NCBI RefSeq assembly: GCF_039831995.1 | Contig: NZ_JBDOIO010000003.1 | Location: 3,224,001 to 3,288,000 of the forward strand | From: Paenibacillus pabuli | Lineage (GTDB): Bacteria; Bacillota; Bacilli; Paenibacillales; Paenibacillaceae | Length of the DNA stretch: 64,000 nt | Reading direction: 5' to 3' | In this document: positions 53,408-62,933 of the stretch, piece after piece | Layout of the letters: the number at the start of each line of letters is the position of its first letter | Numbering within the stretch: position 1 is the first letter of the stretch | Program-made: the position numbers and the translations under genes | The notes under the pieces: model-generated | Told to the model about the DNA's origin: nothing | The model's input: the letters and a program-made list of their open reading frames with translations, nothing else | Database searches by the model: none

Positions 53408-54786
53408 CCTTGGCCTCCTATTCCCGCTTTGACGGCAGATGTACTGCCCCAAGACAGGATGTGGTAATGTACTGACATATTCTCTGTGGCCCGAATGACC
53501 CGATTGGCTACTGGCTTGCCATTCATGTCGGTCTCAAAGCGCCGAAAACCACGCGTGAACCGGAAGGAAAAACCACTGTCGCGCGGAACCCGGTAACAGC
53601 CTTCATAACGCCCCGTTCCCGTACGAACCAGCTTCATGCCCATCCCTCCATATATGGATTCAGCTTGTTCCTCTTCGTTTTCCACTTCGGCACAGATACA
53701 TACTTCAACGCGAGCAGAGAGTTCAGGAATAACGGTATACTTACGAGTCGTTGATAACTCTCCTACGGTCAGGGTAATGAGCGCACTGCCTGGGCCAACA
53801 GGCACCAATTCACCATTCGGACGTACTTGAAGCACATGCGGATGACTTGTTGTATAGCTCCCTTCGAGTAGGCTCCGCACCCATCCGCTATCGTAATGGA
53901 GCAGTGCATTAATGTACGTGTTCATTCCACCGGATAATCCAATAACCTCTCTACCTTGCATTTCCAATGCCACAGGCCGGCCTACTTCGCCAAACATGTA
54001 CATTAACGGAAGGTGGACGCGCTCGCCCCAGGCGGATTCCTGATGGCACGCCTCCGGCTGTTCCAGAAAAGCGAAGCCCTCCCCTATTCCGATCCCTTTT
54101 TCAATTAGTTCGTGAGCTGCACTTCTTACCTGGGAGGGCAGGAAGAGTCCTTCTGCATCCCCAATGTCCATCCACATTTGGACGTCTGGCACCTTATCCG
54201 GCAAGCGATACATGGCTTCCTCCAACAGACCGCTGTCCGACCATTCATCCAGCTGCACATCTACCAAAAACGGCGACATCATTATCAGTTTGCCGAATAC
54301 CTCCGGATTCCGCATGCCCATATGAAGTGTACATAGTGCCGCTGCTGATGAACCAAGCAGCCCTGTATTGGACTTGTCCGGAAGCGTCCGGTATCGATGG
54401 TCAATCAGAGGCTTCAATTCATGAATGATGAAATGCTCGTATGCGGTGCCTGAACAGCCCACGCTTACCGCTTCCCTCTCGGGTGCAGTAAAATGATAGA
54501 ACTCGTTGTGCGTAACCGGGCGGACATGCGCAATGCCAACCATAATCAGTGGCTCGATCCGCCCGGAGGCAATCAGCTCGTCCACCGCTTGGTCAAGATT
54601 CCACGTTTCATTGCCGGGACCGGATGGACCAAAAGCCCGCTGCCCCGCATGAACATACATAACAGGATAATGCCGATCTGTCTGCTCCTGATAACCTGGC
54701 GGGAGGTACACATAAATGTTACGTGAATTGCCCAGCCGTGACGCACGAATGCCTTCCAGACATTCGATGACCGAATGCGTGCTCAA
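53404..54786 (-). CDS. Esterase-D/enterochelin-esterase-like hydrolase
   Basis: This is a 460-aa protein with no signal peptide. The alpha/beta-hydrolase part (1-270) starts with IYVYLPPGYQEQTDRHYPVM, has the nucleophile Ser in GLLGSSAAAL and a late catalytic His in EACHQESAW. The C-terminal 180 residues are beta-rich, perhaps Ig-like. The start is a TTG with a weak ribosome site. It is first in a three-gene operon whose genes overlap by 4 nt each. It could release or remodel the acyl product made by the other two proteins. Confidence 0.78.
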   Translation of the reverse strand: MSTHSVIECLEGIRASRLGNSRNIYVYLPPGYQEQTDRHYPVMYVHAGQRAFGPSGPGNETWNLDQAVDELIASGRIEPLIMVGIAHVRPVTHNEFYHFTAPEREAVSVGCSGTAYEHFIIHELKPLIDHRYRTLPDKSNTGLLGSSAAALCTLHMGMRNPEVFGKLIMMSPFLVDVQLDEWSDSGLLEEAMYRLPDKVPDVQMWMDIGDAEGLFLPSQVRSAAHELIEKGIGIGEGFAFLEQPEACHQESAWGERVHLPLMYMFGEVGRPVALEMQGREVIGLSGGMNTYINALLHYDSGWVRSLLEGSYTTSHPHVLQVRPNGELVPVGPGSALITLTVGELSTTRKYTVIPELSARVEVCICAEVENEEEQAESIYGGMGMKLVRTGTGRYEGCYRVPRDSGFSFRFTRGFRRFETDMNGKPVANRVIRATENMSVHYHILSWGSTSAVKAGIGGQG

Positions 54787-54885
54787 TGGATCATCAACCG
54801 CCTCTCATCTCCGGATTCCTCTGAATCAGACATCATTCAGGTTCTTGCATTCCCCTTATTCCATCCCCGCCATGGCTGCATGCAC

Positions 54886-55158
54886 AAACAACCCCGCCTC
54901 AGTAGAGACGGGGTTGTTTCAAGACACATCAATGTCCTAAAATACATGGCCCTCATAATTGGTGGATCTGCGAATAGTTTAAGTCCCGGATCATCATTTG
55001 TAAATATGAAAATAGAAAAAAAATGCTCCTAAAAAAGTTATTGACATAACTGCCAATATTTCTTACGATAACGATGTGATCATAACTCGAGGGCCATGCT
55101 TTTAAACCCCAGTGGTTTAGGACAACCCCGGTAACTCCCCAGGAGATACCGGGGTTGT
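54886..55158. mobile_element. MITE-like inverted-repeat element capped by hairpins
   Basis: This 273-bp unit contains no gene. Each end is a strong hairpin: AAACAACCCCG/CGGGGTTGTTT (54886-54919) and ACAACCCCGGTA/TACCGGGGTTGT (55122-55158), sharing the ACAACCCCG stem. Inside them an imperfect inverted repeat links the ends: TGTCCTAAA (54933) with TTTAGGACA (55116), and CATGGCCCTC (54945) with GAGGGCCATG (55089). No target-site duplication was found. A paired terminator for flanking genes is the alternative for either hairpin alone. Confidence 0.45.
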
Positions 55159-55212
55159 TGGCGTGTCGAAGGAGGGAAGTCTGTACGCCACTGAATGTCT
55201 TTTTTGTACAAA

Positions 55213-55226
55213 TGTAAGCGCTATTA
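55213..55226 (+). promoter_or_regulatory. cre site of the CGTase gene
   Basis: TGTAAGCGCTATTA matches TGWAANCGNTNWCA at 13 of 14 positions and lies 60 bp before the CGTase start. CcpA-mediated carbon catabolite repression is expected. Confidence 0.7.
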
Positions 55227-55286
55227 TCAAGAGCCAGGTTAGTTGTTTTTGTTGAAAACTACTACATTCATGAAGGGTGGATTACC

Positions 55287-57443
55287 ATGTTTCAAATGGC
55301 CAAACGCGTTCTCCTCAGTACCACGCTAACCCTCAGCCTGCTTGCCGGCAGTGCATTGCCTTTCCTGCCTGCTTCCGCTATTTACGCCGATGCGGATACT
55401 GCTGTCACCAACAAGCAGAATTTCAGTACCGATGTCATTTATCAGGTTTTTACCGATCGTTTTCTGGATGGTAACCCCTCCAATAACCCTACCGGGGCTG
55501 CCTATGATGGCACGTGCAGCAACCTGAAGCTGTACTGCGGTGGCGACTGGCAGGGATTAATCAACAAAATCAACGACAATTATTTCAGTGACTTGGGTGT
55601 CACGGCCCTCTGGATCTCTCAGCCTGTCGAGAATATCTTCGCTACCATCAACTACAGCGGTGTAACCAACACAGCCTATCATGGCTACTGGGCAAGGGAT
55701 TTCAAGAAGACCAATCCGTACTTCGGAACCATGACCGATTTTCAAAATCTGATTACAACTGCGCATGCCAAAGGCATCAAAATCGTTATTGATTTTGCAC
55801 CAAACCATACATCCCCTGCCATGGAAACGGATACTTCCTTTGCGGAGAACGGCAAATTGTACGATAACGGCAACCTGGTTGGCGGGTACACCAATGATAC
55901 GAACGGATATTTCCACCACAATGGCGGCTCCGATTTCTCCACCCTTGAGAATGGCATTTACAAAAACCTCTACGACCTGGCCGATCTGAATCACAATAAC
56001 AGCACGATCGATACATACTTCAAGGACGCAATCAAATTATGGCTGGATATGGGCGTAGACGGCATCCGTGTCGATGCGGTGAAGCACATGCCTCAGGGCT
56101 GGCAGAAGAACTGGATGTCCTCCATCTACGCACACCAGCCGGTATTTACCTTCGGTGAATGGTTCCTGGGATCAGCTGCACCCGATGCGGATAACACGGA
56201 TTTTGCCAATGAATCCGGCATGAGTCTGCTTGATTTCCGTTTCAACTCGGCGGTCCGCAACGTGTTCCGGGATAACACCTCCAATATGTACGCACTGGAC
56301 TCCATGCTTACCGCTACAGCGGCAGATTACAACCAAGTCAATGACCAAGTCACCTTTATCGACAACCATGACATGGACCGTTTCAAAACGAGTGCGGTGA
56401 ACAACCGTCGCCTGGAGCAGGCTCTGGCCTTTACACTGACTTCACGCGGTGTCCCTGCCATCTACTATGGTACCGAGCAGTATCTGACCGGGAACGGAGA
56501 CCCTGACAACCGGGGCAAGATGCCTTCTTTCTCCAAATCGACTACCGCTTTCAACGTGATCAGCAAGCTGGCACCTCTGCGCAAAACGAATCCGGCTATC
56601 GCCTACGGTTCCACGCAGCAGCGCTGGATCAACAACGACGTATATATCTATGAGCGCAAATTCGGCAATAGCGTAGCCATCGTTGCCGTTAACCGCAATC
56701 TCACGACGCCAACCAATATCACAAACCTGAGTACGTCGCTTCCATCAGGAACATACACCGATGTACTAAGCGGTGTGTTGAACGGAAACAACATTACTTC
56801 CAGCGGAGGCAGCATTTCTTCCTTCACTTTGGCAGCAGGAGCGACCGCTGTGTGGCAATATACAGCGAGTGAAACAACGCCGACGATTGGACACGTGGGT
56901 CCTGTGATGGGCAAACCAGGTAATGTCGTTACCATCGATGGACGCGGGTTCGGTTCCACCAAAGGTACCGTCTACTTCGGTACAACAGCCGTGACAGGCT
57001 CAGCCATCACTTCCTGGGAAGATACCCAAATCAAAGTCACCATTCCACCAGTAGCAGGCGGCGAATATGCAGTGAAAGTGGCTGCCAATGGCGTGAACAG
57101 CAACGCCTATAACGATTTCACCATCCTGAGCGGTGATCAGGTATCGGTTCGTTTCGTCATCAACAATGCGACCACTGCGCTGGGCGAGAATATCTATCTG
57201 ACAGGTAACGTGGCGGAACTGGGCAACTGGACCACAGGTGCAGCATCCATCGGGCCGGCTTTTAATCAGGTCATTCACGCCTACCCAACTTGGTATTATG
57301 ACGTCAGCGTTCCTGCCGGCAAACAGCTGGAATTCAAGTTCTTTAAGAAGAATGGCGCTACCATTACGTGGGAAGGTGGATCCAATCATACCTTTACAAC
57401 ACCGACAAGCGGTACAGCCACAGTAAATGTAAACTGGCAATAA
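55287..57443 (+). CDS. cgt: Cyclodextrin glucanotransferase, secreted
   Basis: This is a 718-aa enzyme with a signal peptide (cleavage near SAIYADA) and the full A-E domain set of CGTases: GH13 barrel with B and C domains (to about 530), an IPT/TIG domain ([20 protein letters not shown]) and a C-terminal CBM20 starch-binding domain (VYLTG-like [14 protein letters not shown] to NVNWQ). Catalytic residues are Asp in GIRVDAVKH (near 258), Glu in FGEWFLG (289) and Asp in DNHDMDRF (360). The central cyclisation position before HHNGG is Phe. It converts starch to cyclodextrins outside the cell. The ribosome site is GAAGGGTGG, and a terminator follows. Confidence 0.97.
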   Translation: MFQMAKRVLLSTTLTLSLLAGSALPFLPASAIYADADTAVTNKQNFSTDVIYQVFTDRFLDGNPSNNPTGAAYDGTCSNLKLYCGGDWQGLINKINDNYFSDLGVTALWISQPVENIFATINYSGVTNTAYHGYWARDFKKTNPYFGTMTDFQNLITTAHAKGIKIVIDFAPNHTSPAMETDTSFAENGKLYDNGNLVGGYTNDTNGYFHHNGGSDFSTLENGIYKNLYDLADLNHNNSTIDTYFKDAIKLWLDMGVDGIRVDAVKHMPQGWQKNWMSSIYAHQPVFTFGEWFLGSAAPDADNTDFANESGMSLLDFRFNSAVRNVFRDNTSNMYALDSMLTATAADYNQVNDQVTFIDNHDMDRFKTSAVNNRRLEQALAFTLTSRGVPAIYYGTEQYLTGNGDPDNRGKMPSFSKSTTAFNVISKLAPLRKTNPAIAYGSTQQRWINNDVYIYERKFGNSVAIVAVNRNLTTPTNITNLSTSLPSGTYTDVLSGVLNGNNITSSGGSISSFTLAAGATAVWQYTASETTPTIGHVGPVMGKPGNVVTIDGRGFGSTKGTVYFGTTAVTGSAITSWEDTQIKVTIPPVAGGEYAVKVAANGVNSNAYNDFTILSGDQVSVRFVINNATTALGENIYLTGNVAELGNWTTGAASIGPAFNQVIHAYPTWYYDVSVPAGKQLEFKFFKKNGATITWEGGSNHTFTTPTSGTATVNVNWQ

Positions 57444-57468
57444 CCATTTGGCTGGAGCCCATTAATGA

Positions 57469-57509
57469 AGCCCGGAGCAGCGCTTGTGCAGCGTACGCTC
57501 CGGGTTTTT
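57469..57509 (+). terminator. Terminator of the CGTase gene
   Basis: CCCGGAGC (57471-57478) and GCTCCGGG (57497-57504) pair, followed by TTTTT, 25 bp after the stop codon. Confidence 0.9.
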
Positions 57510-57529
57510 ACGTTGAATCCGTTTCAGTT

Positions 57530-58816
57530 TTAACGATACGTTCGAATGGACTTCAATGTGGTTGCCGCAAGAACTCCGGTTGCCAGCAGCAGCATGCCGA
57601 GGCCCTCCAGCACCGCCGCTGCCCCCCACTGATCAGCCATCACGGAGACGACTGTCAATCCCAGGATGGGCGCCGTGCTCGTAATTGTACCGACAACGCC
57701 GTAGATTCTCCCCTGCAGCTCATCGGGTACCGCTGTTCTTAGCATGATCTGGGTGAGCATCGTGCAGCAGGCAAACATCGCTCCTCCGCCCATGATGAGC
57801 GGAAGTGCCATTATGGGAGAAGTTACTTGTGACAGGAGAATATAGACCGGCCCCAGTACAAGCAGTCCGATGAATACCCATCGTCCTCTTCGCTTCATTC
57901 GTTTCCCCGAAGCAATCAACACTCCCGAACCAATCATATAACCGAGCGGAATACACGTTTCAATCAATCCAAACTGTACGGGGTCTGCCTCCCATACCTT
58001 GACTGCCATCACCTGAATAAGCATCATGGCCGACATGAAAAATAAAATCAGCAGTGGATTTAGCAATACGATCGACCGAATCAGAGGACTGCGGTAGATA
58101 TAGGAGAAAGATCCCCGCCATTCCTGAACAAAGGTCGTCTTCTGGTCTTCAGATCGCCGGACCTCCGGGAAACGGCCGGCCATCAGCACGCAGACCGCTG
58201 ACAAAAGAAAGGTTGCTCCGGTAATTAATATGGCAACAAACCCGCCAAAGGCCGCAACAGCGATCCCGGCTGCCGCGAGTCCACTGATTCGGGCCAGGTT
58301 ATCCACCAGATGAATGGCCCCCGTAGCTTGCTGAATGTGCTCCCTGCCAACCATGCTTGCCACGGACGCATGGAATGCAGGCGCCTGAAACAGACTGGAG
58401 AACATCGACAGTGAGAGCATCAGCAGCAGCACGGGAAATGGTGCATGGAGTCCAAACATACTAACCGCAATCAATATGGCCATTACACCGCGAAATACAT
58501 CCGAGGTCAGCATCAGCTTCCGGCGGTCCAACCGGTCAGCAACCGTACCTGCCAGCGATCCAAACAGAAAACTGACTGCCATGTTGCAGATTTGAACGGC
58601 AGCCATGCTCTTGGCACTTCCCGTCGTCTGGAGAACCCATAGACTGATGGCAATGCCGTTAAAGCAATCTCCGAACACGGAGATGCCGTAGCCGTATAAA
58701 ATCCTGCGGAAAGTGACATGCTGCCAAAGCTTTGGCGGAACCCTGTTTTCGCGCAGCACGGCTTGTCCATCTTCATATCCAATCGCCTCGGGCTCACTGG
58801 ACGGTATCATCCCCAT
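57530..58816 (-). CDS. Major facilitator superfamily transporter
   Basis: This is a 428-aa protein with about 12 hydrophobic segments. The MFS motif-A-like loop is GTVADRLDRRKLML between spans 2 and 3. The N-terminal 35 residues are soluble. RBS AGGGAGGAAAGG lies ahead of ATG. It resembles the MFS efflux proteins of the MefA/enterobactin-exporter type; the substrate is unknown. It lies between the CGTase gene and the sugar importer on the opposite strand to CGTase, and separate from the ABC operon by a long hairpin. Confidence 0.85.
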   Translation of the reverse strand: MGMIPSSEPEAIGYEDGQAVLRENRVPPKLWQHVTFRRILYGYGISVFGDCFNGIAISLWVLQTTGSAKSMAAVQICNMAVSFLFGSLAGTVADRLDRRKLMLTSDVFRGVMAILIAVSMFGLHAPFPVLLLMLSLSMFSSLFQAPAFHASVASMVGREHIQQATGAIHLVDNLARISGLAAAGIAVAAFGGFVAILITGATFLLSAVCVLMAGRFPEVRRSEDQKTTFVQEWRGSFSYIYRSPLIRSIVLLNPLLILFFMSAMMLIQVMAVKVWEADPVQFGLIETCIPLGYMIGSGVLIASGKRMKRRGRWVFIGLLVLGPVYILLSQVTSPIMALPLIMGGGAMFACCTMLTQIMLRTAVPDELQGRIYGVVGTITSTAPILGLTVVSVMADQWGAAAVLEGLGMLLLATGVLAATTLKSIRTYR

Positions 58817-58860
58817 ACATCCCTTTCCTCCCTGATCTTAATGAAGCTCCATGCAAAACC

Positions 58861-58915
58861 AGGCACTTCCGTTGTCATGTCCGTCGAAAAGAAACGTGAC
58901 ATGGCGGAAGTGCCT
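58861..58915 (-). terminator. Terminator of the maltodextrin ABC operon
   Basis: AGGCACTTCC and GGAAGTGCCT are perfect 10-bp arms with a second inner stem (GACATG/CATGTC). On the minus strand the hairpin is followed by GGTTTTG. Confidence 0.7.
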
Positions 58916-58965
58916 GAGTGTGCGGCCGCGTAGAGGCGGCAATCTATGCTGTTATTGGCACGGCA

Positions 58966-59802
58966 TTAGCCTTTGGAAGCACCTGTTGTAAGTCCCTGAA
59001 CCAGGAAGCGCTGCAGGAATACAAACAGCAGTGTAATCGGAATTGCGATTAGCACGGCACCTGCGGCAAACATGGTGAAGTTACTGTCCTGGTACCGGTT
59101 GACCAGATCCCACATGCCCACCGCAAGCGTCCAGTTTTCCTTCGTCCGCAGAACAAGCCGGGCGAAGATGAAATCCATCCATGCGCCAGTGAAGCTGGTT
59201 AACGCCACATAGGTCAGCATCGGTTTGGATAACGGCAGGATGATGCTCGTGAACACCCTCAGATGACTCGCACCATCAATACGTGCTGCCTCATCCAGAC
59301 TGCGTGGAATCGTATCGAAGAATCCTTTGACGATAAATCCACCCAGAACCGCTCCGGAAGAATACACCAGAATTAACGCGGCATGCGTGTCGAGCAGCTT
59401 GATCTGCAGCAAAATGATATAGATCGCGATCATACTCATAAAGCTCGGGAACATGCCTAGGATCAGCATGGTGGAGAGAATCGTTTGCCGCCCCCTGAAA
59501 CGGAAACGGGATAGGGCATACATCCCGAGCGTCACCATCAGCGTGGAGAAGATCATGGTGAAAAAGGCAATTTTCAGCGTGTTCAGATACCACCTGCCGT
59601 ACATGAAGGACGGATTGTTGAACAACTCGCCATAGTGGGACAAGGTAAAGGCTTCAGGCCATAAGCGCTCGCTGAACAGTGCCGCACCAGGACGCAGGGA
59701 AGAGAGAAAGATCCACAACACCGGATAGATGGAGACCACGGCGATAATAATCAACAGCACATAACTAAGGGTTAGGCGCAGTGGGTTATTGCGTTTCTTC
59801 AT
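58966..59802 (-). CDS. Maltodextrin ABC transporter permease (MalG-like)
   Basis: This is a 278-aa inner-membrane subunit with six hydrophobic segments and the EAA loop DEAARIDGASHLRVFTSIIL that contacts the ATPase. It overlaps the MalF-like gene by 4 nt. It partners with MalF-like and the binding protein. No ATPase gene is present, so a shared MsmX-type ATPase encoded elsewhere is likely, as in other Bacilli. Confidence 0.93.
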   Translation of the reverse strand: MKKRNNPLRLTLSYVLLIIIAVVSIYPVLWIFLSSLRPGAALFSERLWPEAFTLSHYGELFNNPSFMYGRWYLNTLKIAFFTMIFSTLMVTLGMYALSRFRFRGRQTILSTMLILGMFPSFMSMIAIYIILLQIKLLDTHAALILVYSSGAVLGGFIVKGFFDTIPRSLDEAARIDGASHLRVFTSIILPLSKPMLTYVALTSFTGAWMDFIFARLVLRTKENWTLAVGMWDLVNRYQDSNFTMFAAGAVLIAIPITLLFVFLQRFLVQGLTTGASKG

Positions 59803-61154
59803 TGAATCATGTCCTCCTCCTTAAACGATTTGGAGCGACGGAAATTCCAGATGGAAAACGACGCGATAATAATGAAGATGATGATGCCCACCGCTGAAGC
59901 CATGTTGTATTTGTTGTTGTCCAGCGTAAGCTTGTAGAGCCAGGTTACCAGCAGGTCTGTTGCTCCCGCATACTGGTAGTCGCCTCGTAACGGATTACCG
60001 TTGGTCAGCAGGAATATAACATTGAAATTGTTGAAGTTTCCGGCAAATTGCATGATAAGCACCGGAGTTGTTGCAAAAAGGATGAATGGCATGGTGATGA
60101 TCCGGAATTTCTGGAATGCGGATGCTCCATCCACTTCAGCGGCCTCATACAGATCACGTGGAATCGCCGTCAGAACGCCAAGGATCAGCACCATGCTGAC
60201 CGGAATACCGATCCACATGTTAACAACAATGACTGTGACCTTGGCCCAGAACGGATCGGTCAGCCAGGGCAGTCCCTCCAGACCAAAAGCTCTCATATAC
60301 GTATTAATTGGACCGAATTGACCATTGAACAGGTTCCGCATGAGCAGCAAGGAAATGATCTGTGGTATGGCATAAGGGAGAATGAAGATCGTCCGCCACA
60401 GCTTTTTGAACCGGATGCCTCGCTGCTCAATCAGCAGTGCTACAAGTACCCCGCCAAAATAAGTGGTTACTGTGGCTAATACCGCCCATATAACCGTCCA
60501 CGTTAATACGCCATAAAAGGTGTGACTCCATGATTTGAGCTGAATCAGGTCGCTAAATGTCTTGAATCCTACCCAATCCACGAGCTTGGCAGGCGGAATA
60601 TGATCCGGTGCCGAGTAGTTGGTAAACGCCAGGGTGATTGTAAACAGGATCGGCATGATCGTGAAGAACAGTACCCCCAGAGCCGGAATGGACAAAAACA
60701 GATACGGGAAATTTTTGTCCATCATGTTACGGAGTGAAGCTGCCGCTCCCAGTGTTTTCTTTCCTTCCTCCCTCGCAAGTCCCGTAAGGTACGCATCACG
60801 GATGTTCAGGATGTAGACCACGATAAACACAAAAAATACGAGCAGCACAATAATTCCCTCTAACAGTAAAAAGATTGAATGGTCGCCCCGTTGAAGCACC
60901 GTAGACCCATTCACTTTGACAAAACGCTGCGTATTTTCCCCCAGTGTCCATATTCCCCATACGGCCTGCGACAGGCGGGGAAGCAGGTAAGCAAGACCTG
61001 CCCCCTCCAGTAACAGTAGGCAAATTCCCTTGATCCATTGCCGGTTGTACAGCTGTCCTAGACCCTGCAGTATGATTGATAATATGGCCGCTGTCATCCG
61101 GTGCTGCTTTTCCCTGTTGGCTGGAGCAGACACCGGGACATGCTGCTGTTTCAT
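59799..61154 (-). CDS. Maltodextrin ABC transporter permease (MalF-like)
   Basis: This is a 451-aa permease. Three N-terminal hydrophobic segments and a loop precede the conserved core (LFLSIPALGVLFFTIMPILF), and the EAA loop is YEAAEVDGASAFQKFRIITM. The start is taken as the ATG at 61154, right after GGAGAGGAGAG; a GTG six codons upstream is less likely. It lies 45 nt after the binding-protein gene. Confidence 0.93.
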   Translation of the reverse strand: MKQQHVPVSAPANREKQHRMTAAILSIILQGLGQLYNRQWIKGICLLLLEGAGLAYLLPRLSQAVWGIWTLGENTQRFVKVNGSTVLQRGDHSIFLLLEGIIVLLVFFVFIVVYILNIRDAYLTGLAREEGKKTLGAAASLRNMMDKNFPYLFLSIPALGVLFFTIMPILFTITLAFTNYSAPDHIPPAKLVDWVGFKTFSDLIQLKSWSHTFYGVLTWTVIWAVLATVTTYFGGVLVALLIEQRGIRFKKLWRTIFILPYAIPQIISLLLMRNLFNGQFGPINTYMRAFGLEGLPWLTDPFWAKVTVIVVNMWIGIPVSMVLILGVLTAIPRDLYEAAEVDGASAFQKFRIITMPFILFATTPVLIMQFAGNFNNFNVIFLLTNGNPLRGDYQYAGATDLLVTWLYKLTLDNNKYNMASAVGIIIFIIIASFSIWNFRRSKSFKEEDMIQ

Positions 61155-61199
61155 TCGCTCTCTCCTCTCCACCTTCTCCTTACCAGGTACTCCGTCCGA

Positions 61200-62489
61200 T
61201 TATTGAACCGTTGCAAGACTCTCCTGAATCTGTTTCACGGCGTTGTCCAGCGACGCCTTCACATCCTTGCCGCCATCCCAAATATCCGTCATGGCTGAAG
61301 TGATCGGGCCCCAGACGCTATCCATTGCGGGAAGCGAAGGCATCGGCGTCGAATTGTTGAACTGCTCAAGGAAAGCCTTGTTGATTGGATCCTCCTGTAC
61401 CTTCGGATCAGCTGCCACGTTGGCGTTGGCAGGAAGCGTGCCGTTCATCTCAAAGTTGGTCATCTGGGCCTCTTCGTTGGAGAGGAAAGCCGCAAAGAGT
61501 TTGGCTGCATTCGGATATTGCGTAAATGCATTGACGTAATAGGCTTTCACGCCAGAAAAGGATGTCATTGGTTTGCCATCGATCGCTGGGAGCGGTGCAA
61601 CACCGAAATCAATACCTGCATTGCGATAATCGGCAATCGTCCAAGGACCGTTAATGTCCATAGCCAGTTTCCCGCTGGAGAACAATCCTTTTTTGATATC
61701 ATAGTTCACGTCACCCATCTTGAGCGGCAGCACTTCCGACTTCAGCGTCTTCAGGAACTCTCCACCCTTCTGGGCTCCTTCGTTATTCAGGCCAAGATCT
61801 TCGCTGTTCATTCCGTTATCCCCGAAAATATAGCCACCTTGGGAAGCCAGGAACGCATAATTGTAATAGAACTGCTGCAGTTCCCACATGAGGGCGTATT
61901 GGTTGGATTTCACGTCATTAAAGGTTTTGGCGAAGCTGACAATCTCCTCAAAATTCTTCGGTGCTTCCGGATAAAGTGCCTTGTTATAAAAGAGAGCGTA
62001 CGTTTCCACGCTGTACGGATATCCATATAAAATGTCCTTGAACGTAACGGCCTTCAGCGCATTTTCGCTGGTGTTCGCTACCGTCTCTGCCTCAAATATA
62101 TCGTTTGGCAAAATGAGCCCTGCCTCTGAAGCGCTTCCAATCTTGTCATGCGGGAATACGACCACATCTGCTGCGAGTCCTGCCGGACCGTCCGTTGTCA
62201 GCTTGGTAACCTGATCGGTAGGAGGCAGCTCCTCCATCTTCACGGTTACACCATACTTTTCCTCAAACAGCCTGGCTCTCTCCTCTACAAAACTCTGTTG
62301 GTTCTTATCTTCCCAAATAACCAGTGTTGCCCCTTCTTCCGGCTGAAGATTTTCGGCTGTCAGCTCGACAACTTCCTCCGTATTCTCCGTCCCTCCCGCT
62401 GCCGGAGTGGTCGTTCCGCCTCCAGCCGAACATGCGGCGAGCGTAAAAGCCATGATGACGGACAATGTTGCCCCTTGCCATTTTCTCAT
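61200..62489 (-). CDS. Maltodextrin-binding lipoprotein (MalE-like)
   Basis: This is a 429-aa family-1 solute-binding protein. The lipoprotein signal ends in FTLAACSAGGG (lipidated Cys). The conserved sugar-binding fold is shown by LVIWEDKNQQSFVEERARLF, the FPHDKIGSASEAGLI hinge region and the MDINGPWTIADYRNAGIDFG block. The start is the ATG at 62489 behind AAAGGGGA; upstream in-frame codons look untranslated. It is the first gene of the importer operon, divergent from the LacI-type regulator. Confidence 0.95.
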   Translation of the reverse strand: MRKWQGATLSVIMAFTLAACSAGGGTTTPAAGGTENTEEVVELTAENLQPEEGATLVIWEDKNQQSFVEERARLFEEKYGVTVKMEELPPTDQVTKLTTDGPAGLAADVVVFPHDKIGSASEAGLILPNDIFEAETVANTSENALKAVTFKDILYGYPYSVETYALFYNKALYPEAPKNFEEIVSFAKTFNDVKSNQYALMWELQQFYYNYAFLASQGGYIFGDNGMNSEDLGLNNEGAQKGGEFLKTLKSEVLPLKMGDVNYDIKKGLFSSGKLAMDINGPWTIADYRNAGIDFGVAPLPAIDGKPMTSFSGVKAYYVNAFTQYPNAAKLFAAFLSNEEAQMTNFEMNGTLPANANVAADPKVQEDPINKAFLEQFNNSTPMPSLPAMDSVWGPITSAMTDIWDGGKDVKASLDNAVKQIQESLATVQ

Positions 62490-62583
62490 GTAAATGTCCC
62501 CTTTCCTCTGTTTGGTCCAATACGTCTCGCGCTTTTCACCCTTTGTTGTACGAGTTATGACGGTTTTGCAATCCATGTTCGCT

Positions 62584-62605
62584 TTTGCACAAACGTTTGC
62601 TCAAA
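62584..62605. promoter_or_regulatory. LacI-family operator 1 (MalR-type)
   Basis: TTTGCACAAACGTTTGCTCAAA, centred on CAAACGTTTG, lies 95 bp upstream of the binding-protein start. Its left 17 bases are identical to those of a second copy 138 bp away. Confidence 0.7.
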
Positions 62606-62676
62606 TGGAAGACAAGGTTACTTTTAAGGTATGTATTCAGGGAGAAATGGTCTAAGATGCGGGTAAAATCCACTTA

Positions 62677-62690
62677 TGTAAGCGCTACAA
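62677..62690. promoter_or_regulatory. Partial cre-like site in the importer promoter region
   Basis: TGTAAGCGCTACAA shares the TGTAAGCGCT core with the cre site of the CGTase gene, but its 3' end departs from the consensus at two or more positions. Confidence 0.45.
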
Positions 62691-62721
62691 CAACAATCAC
62701 ATCATACAATATAAGACTTTC

Positions 62722-62743
62722 TTTGCACAAACGTTTGCACAAG
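62722..62743. promoter_or_regulatory. LacI-family operator 2 (MalR-type)
   Basis: TTTGCACAAACGTTTGCACAAG shares the GCACAAACGTTTGC core with operator 1. Two sites 138 bp apart in a divergent promoter region fit repression by looping and autoregulation of the adjacent LacI-type gene. Confidence 0.7.
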
Positions 62744-62933
62744 CCATATTTGTTCAATTTCATCCATTTTTCTTGTTCTAACGCCAGTAATTTCCTGTTT
62801 GCTTGATCTGTCTGCTTCTTCCTTATTTTTACTTCTCCTGCATCCCCCATGCTGCAGTTTGCAATTGATTTATCGAATCCATTGCATTACCATAGGAGCA
62901 TGTTGAAATGATGGATCAGAAGGGATTTTTTAC

